Source: JBHJGU01 sp050331475
GTDB taxonomy: Bacteria > Pseudomonadota > Alphaproteobacteria > Caulobacterales > Maricaulaceae
DNA length: 48,492 bases
Assembly (NCBI GenBank): GCA_050331475.1
Contig: JBHJGU010000128.1
Location: forward strand, 1 to 48,492
Direction: 5' to 3'
Both the position numbers and the translations under genes were made by a program. Position 1 is the stretch's first letter; each line of letters starts with the position of its first letter. A model generated the notes under the pieces. That model saw only the letters and a list, made by a program, of their open reading frames with translations, had not been told where the DNA came from and did not search any database. This document shows, piece by piece, positions 1 to 8,308 of the stretch.

Positions 1-3
1 TAA

Positions 4-723
4 AATAAACACGCCGCTGGGGTGGATGAGGGCATGACCGGGCTTTCCACCCGCTTCGCCTTCAAAGTGCTCTCCGAAACGTTCAACCACGACACCCAAG
101 AAGTCGCCGCTGATCCGGTGCATTTGATGCTCGTTGTCGAAGACGCGGTCAAACGCGAGCAGTTGCCTGACGAAACCGAAAAAGCTTATCTGAACTTCAT
201 AAAGTCCGAGCTCGCGCCTCGATACGCGGAATTCATCGGCAAGGAGATTCAGAAAGCGTATTTGGAATCGTATAGCGAATACGGTCAGAATTTGTTCGAT
301 CGGTACATCGCTTTCGCTGACGCATGGATCGAAGATCAAGACTTCAAAGATCCCGACACCGGGCAATTGCTGGATCGGAAGACCCTCGACGCGGAACTAT
401 CGAAGATTGAAAAACCCGCCGGCATCGCGAACCCGAAAGATTTCCGCTATGAAGTGGTGAAGTTCGCGTTGCGGTCCCGCGCGGCCAACGAAGGACGCAA
501 TCCGCGGTGGACGTCTTACGAAAAACTTCGCAACGTCATTGAAAAGCGGATGTTCAGCCAAGTCGAGGACTTGCTGCCGGTGATCAGCTTTGAAAGCAAA
601 AAAGACTCCGATCTGGAGCGCAAGCACGATGATTTCGTGCAACGTATGATCGATCGCGGCTACACCGAACGGCAGGTGCGTCGCTTGGTCGAATGGTACA
701 TGCGCGTCAACAAGGCGGGCTAG
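4..723 (+). CDS. prkA: PrkA serine protein kinase, C-terminal part (5' truncated)
   Basis: C-terminal 239 residues of the PrkA family, an AAA+-type serine kinase of stress and starvation responses (about 640 residues in E. coli). The match to the E. coli protein is close: VDEGM at the left edge, then STRFAFK, EFIGKEIQ, YLESYSEYGQN, IEKPAGI, NPKDFR, WTSYEK and LLPVISF. The N-terminal AAA domain with the P-loop lies outside the window. The first codon of the window in this frame is TAA, only six codons before VDEGM, where the family continues without a break, so the GTG at position 22 is not a true start. The gene ends in TAG one base before the next ATG and forms the usual prkA-yeaH-spoVR cluster. 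Identity is certain; whether the full gene is intact is not. Confidence 0.95.
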   Translation, partial: NKHAAGVDEGMTGLSTRFAFKVLSETFNHDTQEVAADPVHLMLVVEDAVKREQLPDETEKAYLNFIKSELAPRYAEFIGKEIQKAYLESYSEYGQNLFDRYIAFADAWIEDQDFKDPDTGQLLDRKTLDAELSKIEKPAGIANPKDFRYEVVKFALRSRAANEGRNPRWTSYEKLRNVIEKRMFSQVEDLLPVISFESKKDSDLERKHDDFVQRMIDRGYTERQVRRLVEWYMRVNKAG

Positions 724-724
724 G

Positions 725-2032
725 ATGGCGTCTAATTTTGTTGATCGCCGGCTGAACCCTTCCGGCAAGTCTTTGGGTAATCGTCAGCGGTTCCTAAGTC
801 GCGCCCGGACGCAAATCCGCGACGCCGTGCAGAAATCGCTCAAAGACGCGCCGCTGAACGACATGGATAAGGAGCGGCAAATCACGATCCCCGCCCGGGG
901 CGTCGAAGAACCGACCTTCAACACCGACCCGAATACGGGCACGCGTAACCGGGTGCTGCCTGGCAATAAAGCCTTTGAGGCGGGCGACCGGGTGCGCAAG
1001 CCCCCCCGCGGCGAGGGGGCGGGCGGCAAAGACGCGGCGGACAGTGGCGATAGCGAGGATGATATCACCTTCACCCTGAGCCAGGATGAGGTGTTGGACA
1101 TCTTGATCGAGGATTTGGAGCTGCCCAATCTGTCGCGCACGCGGCTCACCCAATTGACCGAGCAGAAGCCGCGCCGGGCCGGGGTGTCCGCAGACGGCGC
1201 GCCGAACAATCTCAATGTCGCGCGAACCATGCGCCAGGCGTTGGGCCGGCGGATTGCGCTCAAACGACCGCGCACCAGCGAGGAACGCGGCTTAGAGGCC
1301 GAGATCGAGGCGCTTGAAGCCGCCTCCGACGCAGATCCGGCGCGATTGGAGGCTCTGCGCGCGGAGCTGGACCTGTTGCGCGCGGGGCTTAAACGCATCG
1401 CGTTCATCGATCCGATCGACATTCGCTACAACGCATTCCAGCCCCAGCCGAAAGCGACCAGCGCGGCCGTGATGTTTTGTCTGATGGACGTATCCGGATC
1501 GATGGGTGCGCGGGAAAAAGATCTCGCTAAGCGATTTTTCCTGCTGCTCCATTTGTTCCTTAAGCGGCGGTATGAGCGGGTGTCGCTGGTGTTCATCCGT
1601 CATACGCACCAGGCCCAAGAAGTTGACGAACAAACGTTTTTCTATTCCCGCCAGTCCGGGGGCACCGTGGTGTCCACAGCTCTCAACGAGATGCTCAAGG
1701 TTCAGCGGGCGCGGTTTCCCGCCAGCGACTGGAATATTTATGTGGCCCAAGCCTCGGACGGATACACCCAAACCGGGGACGCGCAGACGTGCGTGGAGCT
1801 TCTGAATAAAACGGTCCTGCCGATCAGCCGGTATTACGCCTATATTGAAATCCTCGACGAGCGGGAGTTTGAGGTGTTCGGCGCATCGGGCGCAGGCGCG
1901 GAGCTGTGGCGCGCTTACCGGACCGTGGAGGCCGCCCACGAGAATTTCGCCGCCAAACGCATCGCCCGGCCGCGCGATATCTATCCGGTGTTCCGCGAAT
2001 TGTTCGCCCGGCGAGAGGATGCGGCGGCATGA
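725..2032 (+). CDS. yeaH: YeaH/YhbH family (DUF444, UPF0229) VWA-like protein
   Basis: A 435-residue DUF444 protein. The N-terminal 220 residues are charged and include the typical start NFVDRRLNPSGKSL. The C-terminal half holds a von Willebrand A-like fold with the metal-site motif DVSGSMG near residue 255, followed by RFFLLLHLFLKRRYE and a GGTVVSTAL segment. Members of this family are encoded next to PrkA kinase and SpoVR/YcgB, and in enterobacteria all three act in the same nitrogen-starvation or stationary-phase network; the molecular role is not known. It begins one base after prkA and its TGA overlaps the ATG of spoVR, so the three are almost surely translationally coupled. Confidence 0.95.
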   Translation: MASNFVDRRLNPSGKSLGNRQRFLSRARTQIRDAVQKSLKDAPLNDMDKERQITIPARGVEEPTFNTDPNTGTRNRVLPGNKAFEAGDRVRKPPRGEGAGGKDAADSGDSEDDITFTLSQDEVLDILIEDLELPNLSRTRLTQLTEQKPRRAGVSADGAPNNLNVARTMRQALGRRIALKRPRTSEERGLEAEIEALEAASDADPARLEALRAELDLLRAGLKRIAFIDPIDIRYNAFQPQPKATSAAVMFCLMDVSGSMGAREKDLAKRFFLLLHLFLKRRYERVSLVFIRHTHQAQEVDEQTFFYSRQSGGTVVSTALNEMLKVQRARFPASDWNIYVAQASDGYTQTGDAQTCVELLNKTVLPISRYYAYIEILDEREFEVFGASGAGAELWRAYRTVEAAHENFAAKRIARPRDIYPVFRELFARREDAAA

Positions 2033-3519
2033 GCGGCTTGCTGTACGAAACCGCGGAGTGGGACTTCTCGATGCTCGACCACGTCTATGACGCGGTCAAC
2101 GCCATTGGCGTTGGTGAGATGGGGCTGGAGATTTACCCTAATCAGATCGAGATCATCACCTCTGAGCAAATGCTCGACGCCTATGCGTCCAACGGCTTGC
2201 CGCTCATGTACCAGCATTGGTCGTTCGGCAAGCGTTTTGCCCGCGATGAAACGATGTATCGCAAAGGCTGGCAGGGCCTGGCCTATGAAATCGTCATCAA
2301 TTCCAATCCGTGTATTTCGTATTTGATGGAGGAAAACTCCGCGACCATGCAGACGCTGGTGATTTCGCACGCCGCGTTTGGTCATAATCATTTTTTCAAG
2401 AATAATTACCTATTTCAACAATGGACCGACGCCGACGCTATTCTAGATTATTTGAATTTCGCGAAAAATTACGTGGCGCGGTGCGAAGAGACGTATGGCG
2501 TTGAGGCGGTGGAGTCGATCCTTGACGCCGCCCATGCGCTCTCAGATCAGGGCGTGTTTCGCTATGCGCGCAAGCCGCAACCCACGGCGAAGGATCGGGC
2601 GGCGCGTCGCCGGGCGCGCCAGGAGCATAAGCTGGCCGATTGGTCGGAGGTTTGGCGGACTTTGCCGGCCGAAGCGCGCGAGCACGTCTACGCGGCTGAA
2701 GCGGACCCGGACGACGGGGTGGCGCGCTTGGCGTTGCCCGAAGAAAACCTGTTGTACTTTTTGGAGAAGCACAGCCCAATTTTGGCGGACTGGGAGCGCG
2801 AGCTTCTGCGCATTGTCCGGGTGATTGCCCAGTATTTCTACCCTCAACGGTGGACGAAAGTCATGAATGAGGGCTGCGCGACCTTCGTTCATTATTCGAT
2901 TATGAGTCGGTTACACGAAACAGGGCAGATCTCAGACGGCGCGTTTCTGGAGTTCCTGCATTCGCACACCAGTGTTGTGCATCAGCCCCATTATGACGAG
3001 CCCGGCGGCGCGCGCATGAACCCTTACGCGCTCGGTTTCGCCATGATGGTGGATCTGCAGCGGATCGCGCGCGATCCCACCGATGAAGACCGAGCCTGGT
3101 TTCCGGATATCGCCGGACAAGCCGATGGACTCGACGTCCTCAAGCGCGCGTGGGCGAATTTCCGTGACGAGTCGTTTATTCGCCAGTATTTATCGCCACG
3201 GGTGATCCGCGATTTTCGGCTGTTCAAGCTCGTCGATCAGGCCTCGAAAGTTTTCTACGAAATTGACGCCATCCATGACGAGCAAGGCTATCGCGACGTT
3301 CGAAACGCGCTCGCCGAACAGTATGATGTGGGCGGCGCGGTGTTGGATTTACAAGTCACCGGCGCGGATTTGAAAGGCGACCGGCAGCTTGAGTTGACCC
3401 ACGTCAAGCACCAAGGCATGGCGCTGGACGCCAAGACCCGCGACAAAACACTGGCCCATGTTCGCCGACTCTGGGGCTATGACGTTAAGCTACAGAGCGT
3501 CGCGCCAAGCGCATCTTGA
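2029..3519 (+). CDS. spoVR: SpoVR/YcgB family protein
   Basis: A 496-residue SpoVR family protein (E. coli YcgB is 510). The chosen ATG overlaps the yeaH stop as ATGA; the open frame reaches further upstream to 1906 but that part only shadows yeaH. Family hallmarks include YPNQIEIITSEQMLDAY, LPLMYQHWSFGK, an MQTLVISHAAFGHNHFFKNN-like His-rich segment, MNEGCATFVHY and NPYALGF. The protein is soluble and cytoplasmic. The name comes from spore cortex formation in Bacillus, but in proteobacteria it is a partner of PrkA and YeaH of unknown biochemistry. Its last 35 bases overlap the end of the convergent gene on the other strand. Confidence 0.95.
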   Translation: MSGLLYETAEWDFSMLDHVYDAVNAIGVGEMGLEIYPNQIEIITSEQMLDAYASNGLPLMYQHWSFGKRFARDETMYRKGWQGLAYEIVINSNPCISYLMEENSATMQTLVISHAAFGHNHFFKNNYLFQQWTDADAILDYLNFAKNYVARCEETYGVEAVESILDAAHALSDQGVFRYARKPQPTAKDRAARRRARQEHKLADWSEVWRTLPAEAREHVYAAEADPDDGVARLALPEENLLYFLEKHSPILADWERELLRIVRVIAQYFYPQRWTKVMNEGCATFVHYSIMSRLHETGQISDGAFLEFLHSHTSVVHQPHYDEPGGARMNPYALGFAMMVDLQRIARDPTDEDRAWFPDIAGQADGLDVLKRAWANFRDESFIRQYLSPRVIRDFRLFKLVDQASKVFYEIDAIHDEQGYRDVRNALAEQYDVGGAVLDLQVTGADLKGDRQLELTHVKHQGMALDAKTRDKTLAHVRRLWGYDVKLQSVAPSAS

Positions 3520-4528
3520 ACCGCGCGGCGAGCGCCGTCCAACCCCCGGCGCCCAGCCGGGCCAGGTCCAGCAAGGTCATGACCCCGCGCCCCAATCCGC
3601 CGTCGAAGGCCAGATAGCGGGGCGACCAGGCCGGCGCGAATTTGTTCTTAAACTGCCGTACGCCTTGGAAGTTATAAATCGCTTCGCCGTGCTCAAAAAT
3701 CGTCGCCCCAAGTCGGGCGAACGCGCCGGTTTCCCCCTGCAGTCCCGCGAGCGGCGCCAGACCAAGGTCAAAGCGCTGACATCCGCGGGCCGCCGTCCAG
3801 CCGATCAACTCGACAAATAGAAAATCCATCGCGCCCATCGGCGCGTCCGGTCGTCGGCGCATCAAATCCATCGAGGCGGCCTGACCGTCGGGCGACAGCC
3901 ATACGCTGGCGAAGCCGACCATTCGATCGTCGACCCAGACACAAGCCACCGGCGTGCGGGTAAGATAATCGGGGTCGAACCGGCCCAGCGTCCCGCCAAG
4001 CTCGCGGCCGCGCGCGGTTAACCAGGCTTCTGACACCGCTTCGAGGTCTGCAAGATGCGCGGCCACGGCCTCCGCGGGCAGAACCTCGAACCGGGCGTTG
4101 GCCTTCACCAGCTTTTTGTAATTGCGACGCAGCGCTTCGCGTTTGTTGCCGCGCAACGAAAACGTCGCCAAATCCAGCTCCGCCGCTTCGCCGATTTTCT
4201 CGACCCGCAAGCCTAAGGATCGGGCGAAGGCTACATCGTCGGGTCGCAGATCGTGGAAGACTGCCCGTCGATGGCTCGCCCGAGCGGCGTCGCGAAACGC
4301 GGTCATCGCCGCGCGCCGGGCTTCAAGCGCGCCGAGCGGGGAGGTGATTGACACCCAGCGCCGCCCCACCGGGCGGTAAAGCAGCGCACCGCCATGGGCG
4401 ACAAAGCCTTGCGCCTCCCCCGAGATCGCAAGACCCGCGTCTGACCGGCCGCGTTCGTCGCGCGCCGCGGCGTCCAGAGCTTGGGTTAAAACGGCTGTGT
4501 CCGCCGTCGCAAGCGAGATCGCGCCCAC
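3485..4528 (-). CDS. MprF-like C-terminal (DUF2156) aminoacyl-lipid synthase domain protein
   Basis: A 347-residue protein matching the C-terminal catalytic domain of MprF (lysyl-phosphatidylglycerol synthase; GNAT-like double domain). Visible motifs are LRRNYKKLVKAN, LGRFDPDYL, ASMDLMRRRPDAP, MDFLFVELIGW, QRFDLGLAPL and a C-terminal NFQGVRQFKNKFAP segment. There are no membrane segments, so this is a stand-alone soluble version lacking the flippase half. Such proteins may transfer an amino acid from aminoacyl-tRNA to a lipid or small acceptor; the substrate cannot be told. Start: GTG at 4528, six bases after a GAGGAG ribosome site. The frame stays open to 4750, but that extension is low-complexity antisense of the next gene. 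It converges on spoVR with a 35-base overlap. Confidence 0.85.
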   Translation of the reverse strand: MGAISLATADTAVLTQALDAAARDERGRSDAGLAISGEAQGFVAHGGALLYRPVGRRWVSITSPLGALEARRAAMTAFRDAARASHRRAVFHDLRPDDVAFARSLGLRVEKIGEAAELDLATFSLRGNKREALRRNYKKLVKANARFEVLPAEAVAAHLADLEAVSEAWLTARGRELGGTLGRFDPDYLTRTPVACVWVDDRMVGFASVWLSPDGQAASMDLMRRRPDAPMGAMDFLFVELIGWTAARGCQRFDLGLAPLAGLQGETGAFARLGATIFEHGEAIYNFQGVRQFKNKFAPAWSPRYLAFDGGLGRGVMTLLDLARLGAGGWTALAARFKMRLARRSVA

Positions 4529-4583
4529 AGTGTTCTCCTCACGCCGCCAAGCATCCCAGCGAGGATCGGTCGGCGCTTTCCTA

Positions 4584-5126
4584 TTAGCTGGATATGAGCC
4601 CAGGCGCGTCAACGGGTGGTCTCGCGAAAAGCGCGTAAAGACTGGCGACAAACACGAAGACAAAGAGTGCGGAGGCGAGCAGAATGATGACCCGCCGCCA
4701 GGTGGTCGACAAACGTCGCCAAAACGCCACGATCCGGCCGCCAAAGCCATAAACCACCAACGCCATCACACCGTAGCGAAGCCCACGACCTAGCGCGATC
4801 GCCGCCAGCGCCGCTCCCCAGGGCGTTCCCACCGCGCCTGCGGCGAAACTGGCGAATTGCACCGGCGCGGGGCTTAGCATTGCGAGGAACACCGCCCACG
4901 CGCCATGGCGCGCGATGTCCGATCGGGCGGCTTCGACAAAGGCCCCGCGCGCGGCGAACACGCCGAAATGGGCGTCCAAGGTTGAGATCGCCCCTGCGCC
5001 CGCCCAATAAGCCAGCGCGCATCCGAGCACCGATCCGGCCCAGACGGCCGCCGCCGCCGGCCAGATATGACCACGGCCCCGAAGCATGACCGCAAGCAAG
5101 GGAAACGCGATCGGCCAGGGCAGCAC
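4584..5126 (-). CDS. VTT/DedA-like (YqaA-type) membrane protein, start uncertain
   Basis: A small integral membrane protein of the VTT/DedA/SNARE-associated type. Several hydrophobic segments are seen, with PWPIAFPLLAVML at the left, a central SPAPVQFASFAAGAVG re-entrant-like segment and LGRGLRYGVMALVVYGFG. The coordinates use GTG 5126, the first conventional start. The reading frame, however, continues upstream with convincing family sequence (LALFVGSLVDST just before the PWP motif, preceded by a charged amphipathic leader) and contains no ATG, GTG or TTG back to a TGA near 5301. A GGAGG at 5255-5259 stands five bases before an ACG (5247-5249), which would give 221 residues. It ends in tandem TAA-TAG. 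Function: probably lipid or envelope homeostasis, by family only. Confidence 0.7.
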   Translation of the reverse strand: MLPWPIAFPLLAVMLRGRGHIWPAAAAVWAGSVLGCALAYWAGAGAISTLDAHFGVFAARGAFVEAARSDIARHGAWAVFLAMLSPAPVQFASFAAGAVGTPWGAALAAIALGRGLRYGVMALVVYGFGGRIVAFWRRLSTTWRRVIILLASALFVFVFVASLYALFARPPVDAPGLISS

Positions 5127-5249
5127 TGTGGAGTCGACCAGCGAACCGACGAACAGGGCTAACCGGGCCCGCGAGGACCGAACCCAAGCGTCGAGCTTCG
5201 CCGCGAGCCCTTGGTCGCGCTGCGGGGCTGTTCGGTCGTCCTTGATCGT

Positions 5250-5539
5250 CTCGTCCTCCGATGGCGCGCGCCTGGGGGCTCGTGCCCGCGGGGCTCAGCG
5301 CCCTCCCGGACCCTTTTATCCAAGCCGCGCCGTCTCGTCAGGTCGCGTGCTGATCTTGGCCTGCGCCTGAGCAGCGCGCTCACCTTGACAAATTCGTTAA
5401 AGGTCCGTAGCGGCTGATAGCGATCGTCCGGGTCGACGTCGTTGATTTCTAAGAGACTGGGTAACGATGGTTCGCAGATCCGCCGAGGGTTTGGCGTCCG
5501 GTGCGATCGCCTGAAAACCACAGCTCTTGGGAGGGTCTT
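5250..5539. other. Intergenic region before the SnoaL-like gene
   Basis: About 290 bases without a convincing gene. The left end may hold the ribosome site of the divergent VTT protein (GGAGG, minus strand, 5255-5259). The right half holds a possible promoter for the next gene and its strong ribosome site. Frames open through here on either strand are low-complexity and lack family-like sequence. No RNA gene or repeat was seen. Confidence 0.5.
5385..5413 (+). promoter_or_regulatory. Possible sigma-70-type promoter
   Basis: A perfect TTGACA at 5385-5390 is followed by a 17-base spacer and TAGCGG at 5408-5413, a poor -10 match. It faces the gene starting at 5540, which would leave a leader of about 120 bases. 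The -35 match is exact but the -10 is weak, so this is only a candidate. Confidence 0.35.
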
Positions 5540-6019
5540 GTGACCGCTAGCATTACCGAAGACGAACTCGCCGGCGCCCGCAAAGTTTGGGGCGACGCGC
5601 TTGTCGCCATCGCCAAAGCTTATGAAGCCAACGGCATTGAGGGCGCCACGGCGGAAGCTGAAGCCGCGCTCGACGGCGCTTACGGCTACAATCTCGGCCC
5701 GGTGCTGTTCAAGCCGACTTTGGCGAGCGGGGAGCAAACCTTCCGCCCCACCCGTGAAGGCGCGTTGTCCTATTTCGTCGGCCACAATCCGGCTTACCCC
5801 AAGGACGGCGGCTTTGGCATTAAGGGCTGGCGCACGGTGGAGACCCAAACCGCGGCCAGCTTTATCCAAGGCGATGTGGCCATGTGGATGGGCTGGGTGA
5901 TCATGACCGATAAGGACGGCGCGGTGACCAAGGTGGATAAAAGCTGGGGCTATAAAAAGGACGATGCGGGCGTGCTGCGCATCGTGCTGCACCACTCGTC
6001 CTTGCCGTATCAGCCGTAA
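5540..6019 (+). CDS. Small SnoaL/NTF2-like protein (family often misnamed phosphoribosyl-AMP cyclohydrolase)
   Basis: A 159-residue protein. I recognise the family from motifs KVWGDALVAIAKAY, YGYNLGPVLFKPTL, TREGALSYFVGH, FIQGDVAMWMG and the terminal LHHSSLPY. Relatives in alphaproteobacteria and marine bacteria are frequently labelled phosphoribosyl-AMP cyclohydrolase, but the metal-binding Cys and His motifs of HisI are absent; the fold is more likely an NTF2/SnoaL or CaMKII-association-domain type. Many relatives carry signal peptides; this one does not show one. The start is GTG 5540 with GGGAGG five bases upstream; the frame is open back to 5501 but without a ribosome site. The role is unknown. 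It ends in TAA exactly where the family usually ends. Confidence 0.75.
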   Translation: MTASITEDELAGARKVWGDALVAIAKAYEANGIEGATAEAEAALDGAYGYNLGPVLFKPTLASGEQTFRPTREGALSYFVGHNPAYPKDGGFGIKGWRTVETQTAASFIQGDVAMWMGWVIMTDKDGAVTKVDKSWGYKKDDAGVLRIVLHHSSLPYQP

Positions 6020-6033
6020 CCGCAAGGACGGCC

Positions 6034-6107
6034 TGGAGCGGGTGAAGGGAATCGAACCCTCGTCTTAAGCTTGGGAAGCTTCTGCTCTACCATTGAGCTA
6101 CACCCGC
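6034..6107 (-). tRNA. glyU: tRNA-Gly (anticodon CCC), CCA encoded
   Basis: On the minus strand the sequence folds as a 74-base tRNA: acceptor stem GCGGGTG pairing with CACCCGC, D arm GCTC/GAGC with loop AATGGTA, anticodon loop TTCCCAA (anticodon CCC, reading GGG), T arm with GGTTCGATTCC, discriminator T and an encoded CCA (6034-6036). It is very close to E. coli tRNA-Gly CCC. The first anticodon-stem pair (G-A) is mismatched. Confidence 0.96.
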
Positions 6108-6170
6108 CCGGAGCTGTTGAATACACGAGCGCGCCGATCCCCGGCAAGGGGGCGGCGCGCATCGCCCTGA

Positions 6171-6392
6171 TTACTCGGCCGCCTTCTGAAGCACGGGCCC
6201 CTGGCCGTCATCGAAAACGTCTTCGATGTAGCAGCCAAAAACACGGGCTAGCTTAAAGGCTAACGGCAGAGAGGGGTCGTAGCGCCCCGCCTCAAGCGCG
6301 ATCACCGTTTGGCGGGAAACCCCTAATCGCTCGCCCAAGGCCGTTTGCGTCCAGCCCAAGTCTTTGCGTCGTTCGCGGATAGAGTTGTTCAC
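6171..6392 (-). CDS. Small XRE-family HTH regulator (YozG-like)
   Basis: A 73-residue DNA-binding protein consisting almost only of a Cro/XRE helix-turn-helix: IRERRKDLGWTQTALGERLG then VSRQTVIALEAGRYDPSLPL, the standard five-helix pattern, and a short tail. It is the last gene of a three-gene minus-strand unit and its ATG overlaps the stop of the membrane protein before it (ATGA). Small regulators of this type are commonly paired with a membrane protein and control their own operon. The likely target is the palindrome at 8309-8328 before the first gene, which is an inference from position. Confidence 0.9.
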   Translation of the reverse strand: MNNSIRERRKDLGWTQTALGERLGVSRQTVIALEAGRYDPSLPLAFKLARVFGCYIEDVFDDGQGPVLQKAAE

Positions 6393-7312
6393 GCCGCCGC
6401 ACCCGATTTGGCGAGGTTTTCTTTCACGCTCCGGGCGATAATCGCAACAACACCTGTGCTGGTCGCGCCGCCATAGATGACAATGAAAGCGTCAAAACCC
6501 GTAATCTGCATTTGCGGCGCGATTTCGCTGACTAATATGCAAGCCAATAGGGCGTAAAAGGCGACGCCAAAGGACCGCATAGCGAGTCGCGTCGATTCAG
6601 CGCGCTCGAATTCGTCCGTCAAACGATCGTTAAGCACATGAGCCCCTAAAGCGGTCAGCGCGCATAAGGCCGCTGCGACCGCCAACACCGCGTTTGCGAT
6701 GAGCGACCCCCCTTCGCCCATGTGCAGCAAGACGACCAAAAGCAGGGTCAACGCTTCTCCGAAACACGCAATCATCGATAGACGCGTCGCTCGCCGATCC
6801 CGCGGTCCGAGCGCCGTTTCGTCCTCGTCCGCGATCCGCTCCGCGGGGAGACGAGGCTGCAAGGCAAGGGTGTAGGCGAAACTCACCGCAACAATCAAAA
6901 TGAGAAGTGATATGGCTAAGCCGAAGATCTCGAACAGCGTTGGCTCGCTTAATGGGCCGGTCACTCTCTCGATCAGCGGTGCCACTCGACCGAAGGGTTT
7001 CGTCAACGTTATGACCGAGACGCTGAACGCGATACCGGGCAAAAAATCGTTCGCCATCACGGCGAAGCGGCGGCCTGCCCTTGCGTGAGCGCGTAGCCCC
7101 GCATCAAGAACAAAAACGAGCGCGACGGGTAACGACAATAAGGCCAAACTGATCACCCCTGGCGATAAAGCGGTCGCGCGCCCCTCTAGCCAAGCCAGCA
7201 CCTCTGGATCGGGAAGACTGAGTGCGACGATCACGAACGCCAAAGCGCCGAAGAAAACAGTTTGATTGCTCTGGACGCGGGAGGTTTCCGCTGTGTCATT
7301 GGAGGCAGTCAT
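6389..7312 (-). CDS. Multi-pass membrane protein of the XRE-linked module, paralogue 2
   Basis: A 307-residue protein with about eight hydrophobic segments and no recognised enzyme motif. It is clearly a paralogue of the next gene upstream (also 307 residues): both share LT(K/E)PFGR followed by P.I...TGPL, a LGPRDRR/FGPRDRG segment, a cytoplasmic DEFERA motif and QITGF.AFIV.YG near the end. The DEFER-type loop followed by two helices resembles small membrane partners of YozG-like regulators (DUF2178-like); that is a loose resemblance. Start: ATG 7312 with AAGGAG seven bases upstream; a GTG one codon earlier is possible. The function is unknown. Confidence 0.8.
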   Translation of the reverse strand: MTASNDTAETSRVQSNQTVFFGALAFVIVALSLPDPEVLAWLEGRATALSPGVISLALLSLPVALVFVLDAGLRAHARAGRRFAVMANDFLPGIAFSVSVITLTKPFGRVAPLIERVTGPLSEPTLFEIFGLAISLLILIVAVSFAYTLALQPRLPAERIADEDETALGPRDRRATRLSMIACFGEALTLLLVVLLHMGEGGSLIANAVLAVAAALCALTALGAHVLNDRLTDEFERAESTRLAMRSFGVAFYALLACILVSEIAPQMQITGFDAFIVIYGGATSTGVVAIIARSVKENLAKSGAAA

Positions 7313-7364
7313 CACAGGTCTCCTTGAAGCATATCTTATGGCTTTAAGCGTGCTGCAGCGCCGA

Positions 7365-8288
7365 TTACGCCTGCGCCTGGCGCCGCATCGCGTCGCCTTT
7401 CGCCCCGATGACGATCATGGACCCGAAGGCGACGGTGACGTAGACGCCGTAAACGACGATGAACGCGCTGAAGCCCGTAATTTGAACGCTGGGTGCGACT
7501 TCGCCGATCAGCACCAACGCGAAAAAGGTGTAAAAACCCAAGCCGAGTCCCCGAGCGCCGGCTTGCAAGGACAAGGCGCGTTCGAACTCGTCTGAACGCC
7601 GCCAAACTTGAGCCTGCGCAACAAAGGACCCGGCCACGCCGAGTACGGCAGCCGCCGCGAGTACCGACTCCGCCAGCGCGGGACCGCCCTCGCCTAAGCG
7701 CAGCAGGAGAACCATAACCAAGGCGAACCCTTCGCCGAAAAACGACGCGATCGCCAATCTCATCAAGCCTCGGTCCCTTGGGCCGAACGCTTCCAGATCG
7801 TCATCGGCGATCATGGCGGCGGGCTGGCGGCGTTGCATCGCCAACATGCCGGCGAACAGGGCGGCGAACATCAATAATTCAACGGCGATCAGGACGCCGA
7901 GCAGTTCCGACCAATCCGGCTTCGTCAATGGGCCGGTCAACGCCGTAATCATGGGAACCGCCCGACCGAAGGGTTCCGTTAACACCCCGATCGACATGCC
8001 GAACGCGACGCCGGGAACAAATCCGCCGGCCATTTGGGCGAAAAAGCTGTGACCCCGGCTCAGGGCCCGGCCCGCCCAGGCCAAACCCGCAACCAGAAGC
8101 GGGGGCGCGACCAGACACGCCAAGCCCAGAACACCCTCGGCCACATCGGGCAAGCGCGCACTTAGCCAGGCCAACGTTTTCTCTCTTGGCGTGCTGAACA
8201 CGACAACAAAAGCGGCCAGCGCGCTCATTAGAAATGTGAAGTTGATGCGGGTCTTTTGCGCGGTCGATGACGAAACAGGCGCGGTCAT
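7365..8288 (-). CDS. Multi-pass membrane protein of the XRE-linked module, paralogue 1
   Basis: First gene of the module, 307 residues from ATG 8288, which follows GAGGAG at seven bases; the longer TTG start at 8303 would place the ribosome site inside the gene. About eight hydrophobic segments. Shared motifs with its neighbour are TEPFGRAVPMI, ALTGPLTKPD, AFGPRDRG, RRSDEFERA and QITGFSAFIVVYG, so the pair arose by tandem duplication. No catalytic residues are recognised. Fifty-two bases separate it from paralogue 2. Its upstream region carries the candidate operator and a second palindrome. Confidence 0.8.
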   Translation of the reverse strand: MTAPVSSSTAQKTRINFTFLMSALAAFVVVFSTPREKTLAWLSARLPDVAEGVLGLACLVAPPLLVAGLAWAGRALSRGHSFFAQMAGGFVPGVAFGMSIGVLTEPFGRAVPMITALTGPLTKPDWSELLGVLIAVELLMFAALFAGMLAMQRRQPAAMIADDDLEAFGPRDRGLMRLAIASFFGEGFALVMVLLLRLGEGGPALAESVLAAAAVLGVAGSFVAQAQVWRRSDEFERALSLQAGARGLGLGFYTFFALVLIGEVAPSVQITGFSAFIVVYGVYVTVAFGSMIVIGAKGDAMRRQAQA

Positions 8289-8308
8289 GAACGATCTCCT
8301 CAACCGAA

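Noticed and set aside
784..1422. Long open frame antisense to yeaH
   Set aside because: A composition shadow of a GC-rich gene; residues are Arg/Ser/Ala-rich with no family-like motif, and the plus strand is clearly coding.
4529..4750. N-terminal extension of the MprF-like gene
   Set aside because: The extension is antisense to the VTT gene, has no family similarity, and a GAGGAG ribosome site stands before GTG 4528.
5159..6025. Long minus-strand frame across the SnoaL-like gene
   Set aside because: It covers a gene with a strong ribosome site and recognisable family motifs on the plus strand; the antisense product has none.
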